Assembly: GCF_001653235.2 (NCBI RefSeq)
Contig: NC_035796.1
Location: 3,038,001 to 3,102,000 of the forward strand
Reading direction: 5' to 3'
Source of the DNA: Pochonia chlamydosporia 170
Lineage: Eukaryota > Ascomycota > Sordariomycetes > Hypocreales > Clavicipitaceae
DNA: 64,000 bases
Both the position numbers and the translations under genes were made by a program. Shown here one piece after another: positions 42,601 to 55,510 of this stretch. Each line of letters opens with the position of its first letter. Position 1 is the stretch's first letter. The notes under the pieces were generated by a model. It ran no database searches, was not told where the DNA came from, and was given only the letters and a program-made list of their open reading frames with translations.

Positions 42601-45600
42601 CATAGAATTGGCCCATCAGTACTTAGATCTTGAGTCACAGAAGTTATTCTACATACAGATTGTCGAGTCTGAAGGCGATAGTGGATTGGTTGTCATTAGC
42701 CTGGCGCACTGTCTCTGCGATGGCGCGTCACTAGAGGTTCTACTCAGTGACATATCTAGGGAATATACGGGCCTCGATCCTCTCCCACGGCTTGGTATCG
42801 AGGACGCTGTGCTGGACTGGGTCTCATGCTTAGACACTGAAACCGACAAGCAATGGCGAGAAGCACTTCGAGGCTGGGAGGTAGAACGCTTCCGCGCATT
42901 GAGCGGCAACAACATAAACTCGTCCAACCCAGGCGTTCCAGCTGATTATGGACATGCCATGGTCCAGATTGCAAGTGATCTACAATGGCAGACGCTCGAA
43001 GCCAGCTGTAAGGCATTGGGTGCATCGCCCCTCTCTGTCTTGCAGGCATCTTGGTCCTTGCTCCTACAAATCTTCTCTGAAGCAAACACTGGGGACATTG
43101 TATTTGGTAGTGTCATCTCTGGCCAACACGAGGCTACTCATGCGCCTACATTCTCCGTAGCGCCATGCCGGGTCGCGCTGCCTGACCGTCAGACGGTTGG
43201 CGAGCTCCTTGACAGCCTCATTAGGGGCTCCAGGTTCGCCCAGAGACACCGCCACATGTCTTTTGGTACATTCGAAACCTTGCCGTACAATACTGCTTTG
43301 GCTCTTCAGGCGTACTCTCCCCCCAAAGCTGGCTCAGACCAATTTCGGACTCAGGATGCCGCAGTGGTGGTACCTTGGGCCGGGACTGGGATGCGCAACC
43401 CGGCGATCCGGTACGATTTCGACATATTTGTAGAGGTCTTCCCAGCTGATCCCGGTCCTCTCTCTGATGGCTTCCAAACGGAAACCATGTCGTTCAAGCT
43501 CACATACCGTAACGACGCCCTGTCGTACACGTCGGCCCGAGTTATTGTGAAGCAGCTCGAAGCAATGACCAAGGTACTGCTTAACTCCAAAGCTGACGAT
43601 CTTGTGCAGACTCTACCGGCTCGACTACCCAGGGGCTTGCTGTCTGCGGAAGGCACCATCCCATTGCCAATGGAAGAGCCGCAAGAACGCATCCAGCTTC
43701 TCCATGCTCAGTTCGAGAAACAGGCTGCAGCAACACCAGATCTGTTAGCCCTGAGCTTCTATACGGCCCTTGATGCTGCGCCTGTCGAATTAACCTACGC
43801 AGAGCTCGATGTTAGGGCCAATGGTCTGGCGAACATTCTGCGTGAAGAAGACGTTGATATAATTCCTATTTGTATACAGCGTAGCGTTGAGCTGTACATC
43901 TCCATTCTGGCCATTCTCAAGGCTGGCTCGGCCTGGTCTCCCATCGACGAAACCTCGCCAATTCAGAGACGAACCTCGTTGATTGCCAGAACACAGGGAA
44001 AGGTTCTTCTCACAAACACCAACTCCTTCCACTTGGTTGAACCCTGCTTAGCCCACGAGAGTCTAGCCGGTGTCCGTGTGATTCTTGTCGACCAATACGT
44101 AAACCACAAAACATCTGTGAGAGCCGCACCGCGACGCAGTATCCAAGTTTCACGATCTGATATCGGAGGACAAGACCTTGCCTACCTCCTGTGGACCTCG
44201 GGGACAACTGGCGAGCCCAAGGGCGTTATGATTCAGCACTTTGCTGCTGCGAATGCTATGCGTGATCTTCAGGTTCAGGTCGAGCGGGATGAGACGGTCG
44301 GCCAAGTGCAGACGCTGCAGCTGTCGTCCTACAGCTTTGACGTGTTCGTCCAAGACCTGTTCTTCACGTGGGGCGTGGCTGGTAGTGTGATTAGTGGTAC
44401 ACGAGAGCTGATACTTGGCACATTCACTGAGTTTGTGAACAAGTCACGCCCGACGCACGCTCATCTCACACCATCTTTCGGCGCCAGCATCGACGTTGAG
44501 GAAATTAGAGGCTCAACTCTACAATATGTCACTTTTATTGGTGAGAAACTGACCGAGGACGTTGCTGAGGCTTGGGCTGCGCCAGGGATAACTACAAAAG
44601 CATACAATACATATGGACCGGCCGAAAATGCTGTCGTATCAACTATGAGACGGTTCTTCGGAAAGAGCCGTGACCAGGCGAAGGCTGCTAATGTTGGCTT
44701 CCCATTAGCGACTTGCACAGCCTACGTTGTCCGTCAAGTGGAAAACCAAGATGACGCGCAGAAGAAAAAATGGGAACTTGTGCCTCGGTATGGTGTCGGT
44801 GAACTTGCTCTCGGCGGTGGTCAGGTGGGCAAGGGATATCTCAATGACGAGGCCAAGACTTCCAGGGCCTTTATTCAGGGAGGTCACCGCATTGGTGAGC
44901 GTATATACCTAACTGGAGACATGGTGCGCCTCAATGACCACGGTTTCGAGTTTCTAGGCCGCAATGACGATTTAGTCAAGATTACAGGTATCCGCATCGA
45001 GCTGAGTGAGATTAGCGCGGCCTGTGCTACCGTTAAAGATGCAGAACCGGGTGTCGAGCATTTGGAGACACTCTACCTGCCCCGTCCCGGGGCCTGTGGT
45101 GGCGATGATAACCACAAGGTGGTGGTTACCTTTGTCTCCATCAAGAGAGATGGTGTAGACACAGCTAGGGTCCGAACGCAGGTTTTCCAAAAAGCGAGGG
45201 AAGTGCTGCCAGCTTACATGATCCCAGGACACGTGGTTGTACTGGACACTACCATGCCGCGTACAGCTTCCAATAAGGTGGATCGAAAGGCTTTACAAAA
45301 CATCTACAATAAGGCCAACCTCTATCTGGCTGCAGGTCGGGAGGTTGTAGCTGGTGACCGCTTGGATTCCAAGGTGGAATGGCCTGAAGATCAGCTTCAT
45401 GTGGTCAAGGCCATTGCAGAGAACTTCAAAGTACCAGTCGAGCCCCTTTCCCCGGATGACAGCTTGGCCAGTCTGGGATTCAGCTCTCTACAAGTTACCA
45501 AGTTGGCTTGGGCGTTAAGACGCCAGTTAAAATGTACTGTAGGGGTCTTGGATCTTATGCGATGTCAGACTCTTGGCGAACTGGTCGACGTTGTCCTAGG

Positions 45601-48600
45601 CTCCATCAAGAAGACAAAAGGGGTCGAGGCGAAGGTTGACCAAGCTTCCGAAGGTTCGTTGGTGAGGCTGCTGAAAAGAAATCTGACAAAGAATCTGCAC
45701 GGAGACATGCGACCAAAGAGCACGTCCTACATATTGCCTGCCACACCAGTCCAGGAATCACTCCTCGTCGAGACGATGGTTGAGACAGGAGCGTACTGGT
45801 CACACCGCATCTTTGACCTCAGCCATATTTCCCTAGTTGATAGTTCTCGTCTAAAGGCTTCATGGTCTTCCGCTGCTACTCAATTTGATATCCTTCGGAC
45901 AGTCTTTGCGCCACTATCGGAGCTTTCTGTGCACAATGACAGCGCTGAGATCCCAAACACGACTCAATGGGCTCGCCAGCAAGGAGTCCACGCCACCATG
46001 GTCCAGCTTATCCTCAACAAGCCCATCATTCACTGGACAACACTTTCCAACGCAGATACAGAAGGTCTAACCACCATTGCTGAGAAGATACAAGTGACGT
46101 TAGCGCCGCTGGGGACCAACAGATCTAACCCACCATGGGCTGTTACCTTCTCTGAAGGGAATAACAAGATGATGCTAAGTATGCACCACACGCTCCATGA
46201 CGGAGTAGCTTCGAGCATGATTCTAGAGTCAGTTGCAAGCCTGTACCTTAATCCGGAACAAATTTCGGAAACTTACAATGCCGCCCTGCAAATGGAAAGG
46301 GGTATGGAACTTGGCCTGTTGCCTTCTATTTCCCAACGAGATGAGGCTTTGTCTGCTTGGACTAAACGTCTGCATGGCCTAGTGGAAGCAGATGGTGCTC
46401 TGAACGGACCGTTTCCTGACCTAACAGGATCCCGTCAGAAACAAAAACAAACAATTCTATCTGTCAAGCAAACCATCCCTGGCAGGCTGCTTGAGCACCG
46501 AGCTGGCGAGCCAGACCTGCCGCGGCTTGTGCAATCTGCCTTTGGCTGTGCTTTGGCGGGTACCCTCGAGCTGAAAACTATTGTCCTTGGGCAGACTGTA
46601 TCGCAGCGAATCTTGCATCCGGACATTGCTCGAGTCGTGGGTCCTGCGATGGCCACGTTGCCGGTGATCGTTCGTGCGCACGCCTCGAGCGCCGAAGAAC
46701 TCTGGGCCGATATGGGCTTTGATGCTTCTTCTTTGAGTCAAAGTGCCCATAGACTGCATCCTGTGGACATTAAGAAGATCGTCAACGAGGGCAGCGGACA
46801 CAGGCACGCTCCCTTCCCAGCCCTGTTCGTCTACCATCCAACTGCCACCGCTGATGATGATCATATCGATGTTGGAGTGGACATGTTCCGCGAAATCGGA
46901 CAGGCTCTGCCACTCAATGTCGAGCATCCTATGGCCTTGAACATCTTTGAGGCTGACAGTACCATCGAGCTAACAGGTGATGCCCGCCTTATCTCTCAGC
47001 CGATGCTGGAGCTTATGCTTGACCAAATACTGGATCAGGCTCGCGCCATGTTAGATCACCCCAGGATGCCCTTGAAGCAACTGAGCAACCATATGAACCG
47101 TGAGCTGATGTCTATCTGTGGTAAAATTGGCAGCCTTGTCGGCACGGACATTACCAGGAATCCAGCAGACCTGGTCACTAAACAAGCGGCTGAGCACCCA
47201 GACTGGATTGCCGTCGAGGAAATCTCCTTAGAAGATGGTAACGACGAAGACGACCAGATTGTTAGCAAAGTCCTCACGTATGCTGAACTGGAGGTGCTTG
47301 TTAACGCAATTGCCACCGCGCTGCGCAGTCACGAATCGAAGCCTCTGCCCGACGATGTAGTTGCTTTGTACCTTGGGAGAGATACCAAGTCTTTGGCTGC
47401 CATTTTGGCTACCTTCAAGTGCGGCTACATGTATCTGCCCATTGACGGGGATCTTCCCGCGGCTAGGAAACAGCTCCTTGTCCGTGATGCGAACGCTAAG
47501 CTTGTCCTTACTACGCAGGGCTTGGTCGGGGATCTGAATTTGGATTCAAGTAATGATCCTCCGGCATTGTTCCTTCCCGAAGGCGACGACGAGCTGGAGG
47601 TGATTCGGACCTGGCCAAATGCCTTTTCAAAGGCTGCTAATGCAATCACGACAGGAGAGGGAGGGTATCTCCTGTACACGTCTGGCTCAACTGGCCGTCC
47701 TAAAGGTGTCAGTGTCACAAACGAAAGCCTGCTTCACTTTATCTCTGCCATGACAAAACGTCTCATTGAAGCCAATGTAGACACGGCCCATCTTGGGGGC
47801 GTTGGCAAATACCTCAATGTCGCGTCTCGAGCCTTTGACACCCATCTCACCTCTATGTTTGCTCCATGGCATCTTGGTTTCCGTTCCGTCATCGGCAAAG
47901 ACCGTAATGCCATTTTTGCCAGCTTGCAACAAGTCATTAACAAAGTGAAGATTACGCATATGGGATCTGTACCCTCCGTTCTCATGCAGCTGGGTTTGCG
48001 GCTCGAGGATGTGCCTTCGATGAGGGTTCTTACGTTTGGTGGTGAGAAGGCCTCTCACGAGCTCTTTGAGCAATTGAACACGGGAAACCCCAAAGCGGCA
48101 CTCATGAACTTTTATGGGCCAACTGAGGTGACCATCGGGTGCTTGAGTCACATTGTAGGCCCTCACTCCAACTCGCGCAACCTAGGTGTGCCGCTGCGCG
48201 GTTTGGAGGCTATCCTCCTCGTCGCTGGCGATGACGGCGAGCAAGTCGTTGCCCGCAAGGGTCAGCCTGGTGAATTTTGCATTGCTGGGCCTCAGGTAGC
48301 TGTTGGGTATCTTGACAGACCTGAAGAGAATGCCAAGGGCTTCCAGTACACCAGATTATTGGGAGGAGGTGGTGAGAAGCGCATTTACAGGACTGGCGAT
48401 ATCATGAGGATGATGCACGACGGCTCTTTGGAGTTTCTCGGCAGAAGAGACCAACAGACCAAGATTCGTGGGCAGCGCTTCGAGATAAGTGAAGTTGAGG
48501 CGTATATCAAGAAAACTGTTGTCGACCAAGGACCTCTGGACGTTGCTGCCACAGTTGTTGACCAGCGACTGGTGGGCTTCCTGGCGCGCAAGAAGAACAC

Positions 48601-51600
48601 TTTACTCAAGGCAGAGCTTAATGCTGAGCCTGAACTTCTCGCACAAGACAATAAGGCCCTTCAAGGTATGCTCCCATACATAGAGCAGGCATGCCGGGAA
48701 GGCCTTCCTGCCTTTATGGTTCCCGAGATGATGTGGGTGTCCAAGATTCCGTACCTGGCTGCGTCCGGCAAAACCGATAGCAAATCCCTTATCAAGTTGG
48801 CCAATGACTTTATGGCCCTTCAGCAAGGCTTTCAAGTTAATGCTACCAGCGCTCCACATCCATCCAAAGAACATGGAGCTACCCCTTCACTGAGCAACGC
48901 AGAGTTGGAGGTTGTTGCAGCGCTTCAGGAAGTCGTTGGTTGCCAGGTTACATGCACTGCCGTTTCAACCAGCAGCATCCGTAGCCTGGGCATTGACAGC
49001 CTTTTGGGTGTACATCTGATCATGGTTCTTAAGAAGCGCGGCTTTGTTAAGGCTACAATGGTAGATTTGCTTTCACCTTCGTGCACAGTAGGCTCACTTG
49101 CTCGGACAGCCGGTGCGGATGTGACATATACCAAGAAAAAGACCTCCCCGATGAAGGAGTTGCTGTCATGGACTCTCAATGATCTTGGGCCCAATGCGAG
49201 CAGTCTGAACGGGGTAAATGTTGCAGCTGTCCTCCCTTGTCTGCCTCTACAGTCGCCCCTGGTCGCTCTTTCGCTGAATTGGCTCGACTCCGTGTCAGAT
49301 GAAGAGAATTCGGAGGCAGACATGGACGTTCCCTACGTGACGCAGTTCAACTATCAACTTGCGCCTGGCACAGACGTTGCCCAATGGAAGGCAGTGGCTA
49401 CCAAAGTTGTCTTCTCGGAAGCCATACTGCGTACCTGCTTCATCAGGCGAGAAGAAGATGGTAAGATTTTCCAAGTCGTGTTGAAATCGCCACCATCACC
49501 CTTTGATGGCAAGGACGATGCTGCGGCTATTGTTGCCCAGATAAGCTCCCAACCGCCTATCCGTCTACAGATTCAATCGGATCAAGAGTCTGGCAAAATA
49601 ATCGTCTTGTTGAAGATACACCACGCCTTGTATGATGGCATAGCCATTGCAAGCTTAAGAAAAAAGCTGGAGCAAGCTTACGCGAATAGAAGCAAAGCTG
49701 TAGCATTCGAAAACCAGAGTCTCCATAGCCTGCAACGCCTTGCTAACCATTGCCATCTGACTGAGGAGGAGATCCAGTCCGTCAAGAGATCATGGCAGAC
49801 CAAGTTGCGCGGTATTCAGCCCTGCCGCATTGGTAGAGACACTGAAGAAGGTACCACAGACACCACAGTCCGCGTAAGAAAACATCTTGCCTACACATCA
49901 ACGGAGCTAAAGGCCAAACTACAACAAGGAGAACCCGTATCCATGTCCACGGCCTTCCAGCTTGCCACCTCACTCTGCCTTGCATACCTAACTAAGAGGC
50001 CATCCGTTGCCTATGGGTTTACCATGTCTCTCCGCCCCTTGTTGAGACATGTTACCCAGGATGTGGATGACTTTGTCGGGCCATGTCTTAATACAGTCGT
50101 TCATACACTTACACTTGAAGGCGCGAGCGAGACGCTGCCTAAATTAGCACAGAAGGTTCATCAGGGCCACGTGGATGCTTGCCAGGGACATATGCCGCTC
50201 GTTACTGCTGACAAGATCCAACAATGGGCTAACCTCAAGGAGAAGCTCTTTGACAGTCTCCTAACCATCAACGTCATCCCGACAGAGGACGAGTCCTCTG
50301 GTGCAAGATGTACACCGGGCCACATGACTCCTCTCCCGGGCAAATCCAGGGGCGACCTGGCCTTGGCTATTGACGTCGACCTGCATGCTGATGGCATGAT
50401 TGTCTTATCCCTGGCGTCCGCTGGCGCTATGACAGAAGCACAGCTTGAAGAAGTTGGAATCCTTTTCGAGAAGATTGTCTTCTCTTCTTCGAACAAGGCT
50501 GCTACGGTCGAACAGTTCGCATCCGTGAAATACGAAACTACTGACCTTGTTTCCAATGGCATAGTCAACACGAAATCCACAATATCTAGACCTCAGCCTT
50601 TGAGCAAGGGTTTTGAGTCTGCTTTAGCTTGCGTGCAGTCTGCTGCGTGCCACCTCCTACATTTGGATGTGGCCGAGATGCAGGCAAAGAGCCCCGAGAC
50701 AACATCACTTTACCAGCTTGGCATTGATTCTATCAATGTTCTTCCCTTTGTCAAGCTCATACATAAGGCCGAGGGGATAAAACTCGCTCCCAACGCTCTA
50801 ATTCGAGCACGCACAGTACAAGGCGTCGCAGCACTTCTTCACCAGGCAAAGAGCCAGAGTGACGTCCTCATTATCAACGGTGACAAGAAAGGACGTAAAG
50901 ATGGCGAGGTGGTTCGAAGTGACAAGTCCGTGGGTAACCAGGTGCCTTATGAGCAGACCCTACAGCAGTTGGCATATGATCTCCTCTTCATTGCCACACC
51001 ACTTCAAGAGGGCATGCTAAGTGCGTCCATGGCCATTGCAGAGCAGGCATACATGTACACCCATACGATGCAATTATCTCAGGTCGCGCTTGAGCAGGAC
51101 ACACCAAACTTTGATCATTTCTTCGCTGCCGTCAAAGATACAGTGCACGCTTGTGAGATTCTCAGATCCCGCTTCATCTTTACCCAAAATGACGATGCGC
51201 CGTGGGTTGGCGTTGTCTCACCTACGGAGCAGAGTGATCTTGTCAACTGGTACGTATCCAAGGCTGGTTTAGTCCAGCTCACGATACATCACGCCCTATA
51301 TGATGCCGTATCCATTCAGGCTGTATGGCGGCTCCTGAACGAAAACTACAGAAAACGCCTCACAGGCGAGGAAGAGGACCAAGATGATCAGCAGGTGGCA
51401 GAGTATCTGTTCCGTTCTTTTGCGAAATCGTCTGCCCTGGCGCAGAAGAGCGCGGTCGCCTTCTGGACGAGCACAGTCCATGACTACACGTATGAGCCTG
51501 TTGAGATTGCAGAGGAATCTTTGCATGCTTCGTCGTCCTTCTATTTCACTTTGGCCGATACGGAGCTATTGAGCCTGCAGACCAAGTGCAGAGAGGCCAA

Positions 51601-54001
51601 CGCGACTCTCAAAGCGGCCATGCAGCTCGGTTGGGCCAAGGTTCTCTGCGAGTCTCTCTATAAACAAGCAGATGTCGTCTTTGGAGAGGTCATTACAGCA
51701 AGTGGCGAAGACAGCGAGGCTCTGGTAATAGGTCCGGTCATCAACACGATTCCTGTGCGCCTCAATTTGACTAGTCAGTCGGGTGCCAGCAGCATCCACG
51801 AGGCCATGTCTCAACTGCAGACGCTGGGCGACAATGCCCGGGGCGCGAATGGAATGGCGTCTTTGAGGGCGATTCAGAGAGCCTGGAGATCATCAAGGGC
51901 TAATGGCGTCAACACTGCCGCTGGTCTTTTCCAGAGTCTATTCGTATTCGACGGTGTCATCGCCTCAGAGAGAGAGAAGCCAAGTCAAGATCTTCTCGTA
52001 CCTGTTCGAAGCCAGGTACATGACGATGTGAAGGCTGGAGAGAAAGGACCTGCGTACGATGACTATCCTTTTATCGTTAGTTTCCGCATCAAAGACGGAA
52101 CCCTACACGGCGCATTGCGAGCTAAGTTGAGTGAGGAGAAAGTGAACGACCTAGGTAAGCTGCTGGAGAATGCTTTGCGATACCTCGCGTCGGAGAAGCT
52201 GCAAATTTCGGTGCTGGATCTTGCACATCTACACTTGGCGGATATTTCGAGGGCGAATGAATCTGAACCCGCAAAGAATATTGCGAATACGAACACCAGT
52301 GGGGTCGACATGAATGCCTTGACGGGACAAGCTGATGCTGTTCTGGAAATCGTAAAGGAGGTCGTTAGGGTTAAGATCAGATGGAAGGGCATTGGGTATA
52401 AAACTAAGTTGGTTAATATTGGACTAGACTCCATCTCGGCCATCCGTTTCTCCAAGATCTTGAAGAAGAAGTTAGGCCTCCGTGTGAGCGTTTTTGAGAT
52501 CATCAGAGGTGCTAGCGTGGAAGACATTGCCAGAAAATCGGCATCCGTGGAGATGAATGGGTTTCAGCAACCAAATGGACAGCTCCCTATATATCAAGTC
52601 CGAGGTCTCGAAGGATTGGTGGCCGACAAGCTTGGTCTGGTAGAGAAACAGATCAAATCTGTTTCGCCCGTCCTTTCAGGACAACGACATACCTTGCAGC
52701 AGTGGCTACACAACGGAAAAAGATTCTTTGAAGCTCCATGGGTCTATCGCATCCACGATGAATCCGTCGGCACAGAGAAGGTCGCGAGCTATTGGGTACG
52801 ACTCAGTCAAGTACACGAGATTTTGCGAACTACCTTTGTTTACACGGGCGATACTTCTCCGCAGCTGGTGCAAGTCACTCTAGACGAGAGCGTCTCTGTG
52901 GCCTCGCGCTTCTCAATGGTTTTGGACACCACTATCTCTATTCAGGAGTTGATACAAAAGCACGTCCGCGAGGGCAACGCCAAGCCGTCCAATCTAAAGG
53001 AACCTCCGGCTCGTCTTTCCCTCCTCAAGTCCTTTGACGGAATAGCAGTCGTTTTTCGGGTGCACCATGCCTTATACGATGCCTGGAGCATCAAGATGAT
53101 CCTGAAGGATCTTACTCGCCTTTTTGCCAATGAGTCCTTGCAGCCTCATCCATCTATCCAGCTTGCTGTTCGAGAAATCACCAATTTCAGGCAGCCGGAA
53201 GCCGAAAAACAGTACTGGAAGATGTACCTATCCGAGGCGCAAGACACAATCGTCCATTCCGGATCGGTGACAATGACCCGACTCGGGCCACACTTCAAGG
53301 CAGCCTACACAGATATCCTGCCACGAGATGTCGCTGATGGCCTTGACTGCGCTACTAATAGCAAGGCATGCACATCTGCCGCAATTATCATTGCTTATGC
53401 TCACGCACTCGGCGAATTGACTGGTTGCGTACAGCCTATATTTGGCTTGAATCATTCATCGCGTTCCTTGACTTCCGCCAAGGGGGAACACACTCTCGAC
53501 CTCACGGCTATGAGCGTTCCAACCATGGCCGTGGTACCACTGACCGTGGACTTAAAGGCGCGATCTAAGCAGCAACTATTCGAAGCTGTACAGGACCATC
53601 TAGCCCAACTCACCAAATTCGCGCAGGCCGACAACCTGCAAAAGTTGTCCCCCAAGTTCAACTCCTACATCAATATCCTCTACTCGAATGAGGACGTCGA
53701 GGTTGAATCGCAAAGCCTCAAGAAGGCGCAGGTGTTGCAGCGTCACAAGCTCGGGGAGCCTTTGGCTTCCGAGTATTTTACCCAGACTGCACCGTCATCA
53801 ATTGTTTCGACTGTCGATGGTCTGGACACATCTGCCATGCACGACCAGCAGTTCTACTTTAATATCTTGGTCCACCAGAACGGAAATATTAGTGTTAATG
53901 TGAGTGGCAACGAGGACTTTCTACGAAGTGATCAGAGTTTTGTCACCAAGTTCATGGAGAATTTTGGCAGAGAGTTGTGTAAGTTGATTGAGGAAAGGTG
54001 A
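39658..54001 (+). CDS. sidC: Ferrichrome-type nonribosomal peptide synthetase (SidC family)
   Basis: Exons 39658-39999 and 40049-54001 join in phase to 4764 aa. The 49-bp intron has GTGCGT, TACTGACA and GCTTAG; an in-frame TGA upstream limits the start to 39658. Domain order: N-terminal ~190 aa, A1 (198-710, TSGTTG ~353), T1 (DSL ~780), C1 (HCLCDG ~998), A2 (1338-1856), T2 (GFSSL ~1923), C2 (HHTLHDG ~2158), A3 (2490-3020), T3 (GIDSL ~3093), C3 (HHALYDG ~3303), T4 (GIDSI ~3668), C4 (HHALYDA ~3858), T5 (GLDSI ~4236), C5 (HHALYDA ~4451). Three A domains followed by two extra T-C pairs is the SidC/ferrichrome plan; the extra pairs let one A domain load repeatedly. Product: a cyclic hexapeptide of three acyl-hydroxyornithines plus small residues such as Gly or Ser (family knowledge). 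It acts in the cytosol. No TE domain. Epichloe SidN belongs to the same lineage and cannot be excluded. Confidence 0.92.
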
Positions 54002-55078
54002 AGCGTATTACGGGCCGATTAGAAAGAGCACATCATTTCGAAAATATCTCCTTTGTCGTAGATTTCCTTTCATACATATTCTAGAGGTGGAGTGGCTGCA
54101 CAATAATAAATTGATATTCCACAATAGGGTTTTCGAAGCCAACTGGGCAGAAGGTGTTCTGGAATGATACGAGTGTAACCCCAGGAATTGCGGATGGATA
54201 GATATTGTTGGTCCTTGCATAACAGGCTCAATGTTACACTACCAGTCGCAGATAGGTAACAAGGACCGCCCAAGACGAACCAACATCGGTCGTAGGTCCA
54301 AGGAACTCGGATTCCTTCGTCACTAGCTGCCGTGGCTTGCTGCCTGCCATGGATCATCGGTGGCGGAGTGCCACCAAACCGTTAGCGTACGCCACCCGCA
54401 TTCCGAACATCGTGGGGAAGTTCATAAACTCTGGGGGAAACAAACGCCGCCATTAAATCGTTGTCAAGTTGTAATTAGTTAGGATTATTAGTTAGTTTAC
54501 ACTAATAGCATCCCTCTATAAGCAATATTTGGTTATTATTAGTCTTAAGACTTATAGGGTAATAGTACCAGAGTAGTTAGATTGTAACGGATTAGTTTAT
54601 GATGCAGGCTTACAGGGCAAGTCAGGCTGGGCAATCGGGTTAAAATGATAATATTAAAGACTAACTAGCTATCTAGAACTAGGTGCCAGAAAGGGAATTA
54701 TATATCTAGGGTAATTAGAAGGGGATTTCTAATTATTACAAATAATTAGGCCCTATAGGCTATAATTATTAAAGATAATTAGATATTCCCAAATAATTAC
54801 AGCCTTATTAGTTAGTTAGGCTAGGGTTCTTTTATAGCCTTTATTAGGCTATAATATATTCCCTTCCCTTCTATAGTCTTTTATTCTTAAAGACCTATAT
54901 TTTAAATTATATAATATATATATCTATATATTTTATTATTATAAGTAGCCTTGAATTATTTTTCTTCCTTTTATATTAATTATTATTTACTATAGCTAAC
55001 TAAAGTTAGAACCCTTAAGCTTCCTATAGGTCTAATATCTAAAGTAACTCTATTATCTATTATAATAATCTTATAGAC
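54002..55078. other. NRPS 3' flank grading into AT-rich repeats
   Basis: To about 54460 composition is normal. On the minus strand at 54363-54070 a frame reads GIRVPWTYDRCWFVLGGPCY, which looks protein-like but I cannot place it and no full gene surrounds it. From 54460 rightward the sequence is RIP-degraded; a possible LTR start TGTAACGGATTAG at about 54584 has no partner I could find. Confidence 0.35.
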
Positions 55079-55080
55079 TA

Positions 55081-55508
55081 ACGTAAGTGCATAGCGAGCG
55101 GACCACCATAGCGAGCGGACCACGCGCACTTACACCAAAAATACACCTTTTTATATCCATGCAAAAACCTTAAAAAATAGCTTAAAATAGCTCTTCTTTT
55201 AATATAGTACTTTATACTATATAAATAGTATAATTCTAGATTTATAGATACTTAGCTTAGCTAGTTCTTTAGAAGTCCTTAAATTTCATATTCACACTGT
55301 ATAAGTCTTAGTTTCTCTATAAAATTATATATAACTTAGTACTAAAAGTTTAATAGTAAGCTACTTATATAGTTAAATATAAGATATATCTAAGAGAGCT
55401 ATTTTAAGCTACCTTTAGTGGTTTTTGCATGGATATAAAAAGGTGTATTTTTGGTGTAAGTGCGCGTGGTCCGCTCGCTATGGTGGTCCGCTCGCTATGC
55501 ACTTACGT
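55081..55508. mobile_element. Foldback/MITE with long near-perfect inverted repeats
   Basis: 428 bp flanked by TA (55079-55080 and 55509-55510). The first ~88 bp and last ~88 bp are perfect inverted repeats by eye and the symmetry continues imperfectly for ~30 bp. Each end begins ACGTAAGTGCATAGCGAG and carries two CATAGCGAGCGGACCAC subrepeats. It has no coding capacity. The end layout (ACGT, spacer, doubled AGCGAG unit) matches the 1862-bp pogo-like elements, so it is probably a non-autonomous derivative mobilised by such a transposase. The repeats keep CA dinucleotides, so this copy escaped the RIP that hit its surroundings. Confidence 0.8.
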
Positions 55509-55510
55509 TA

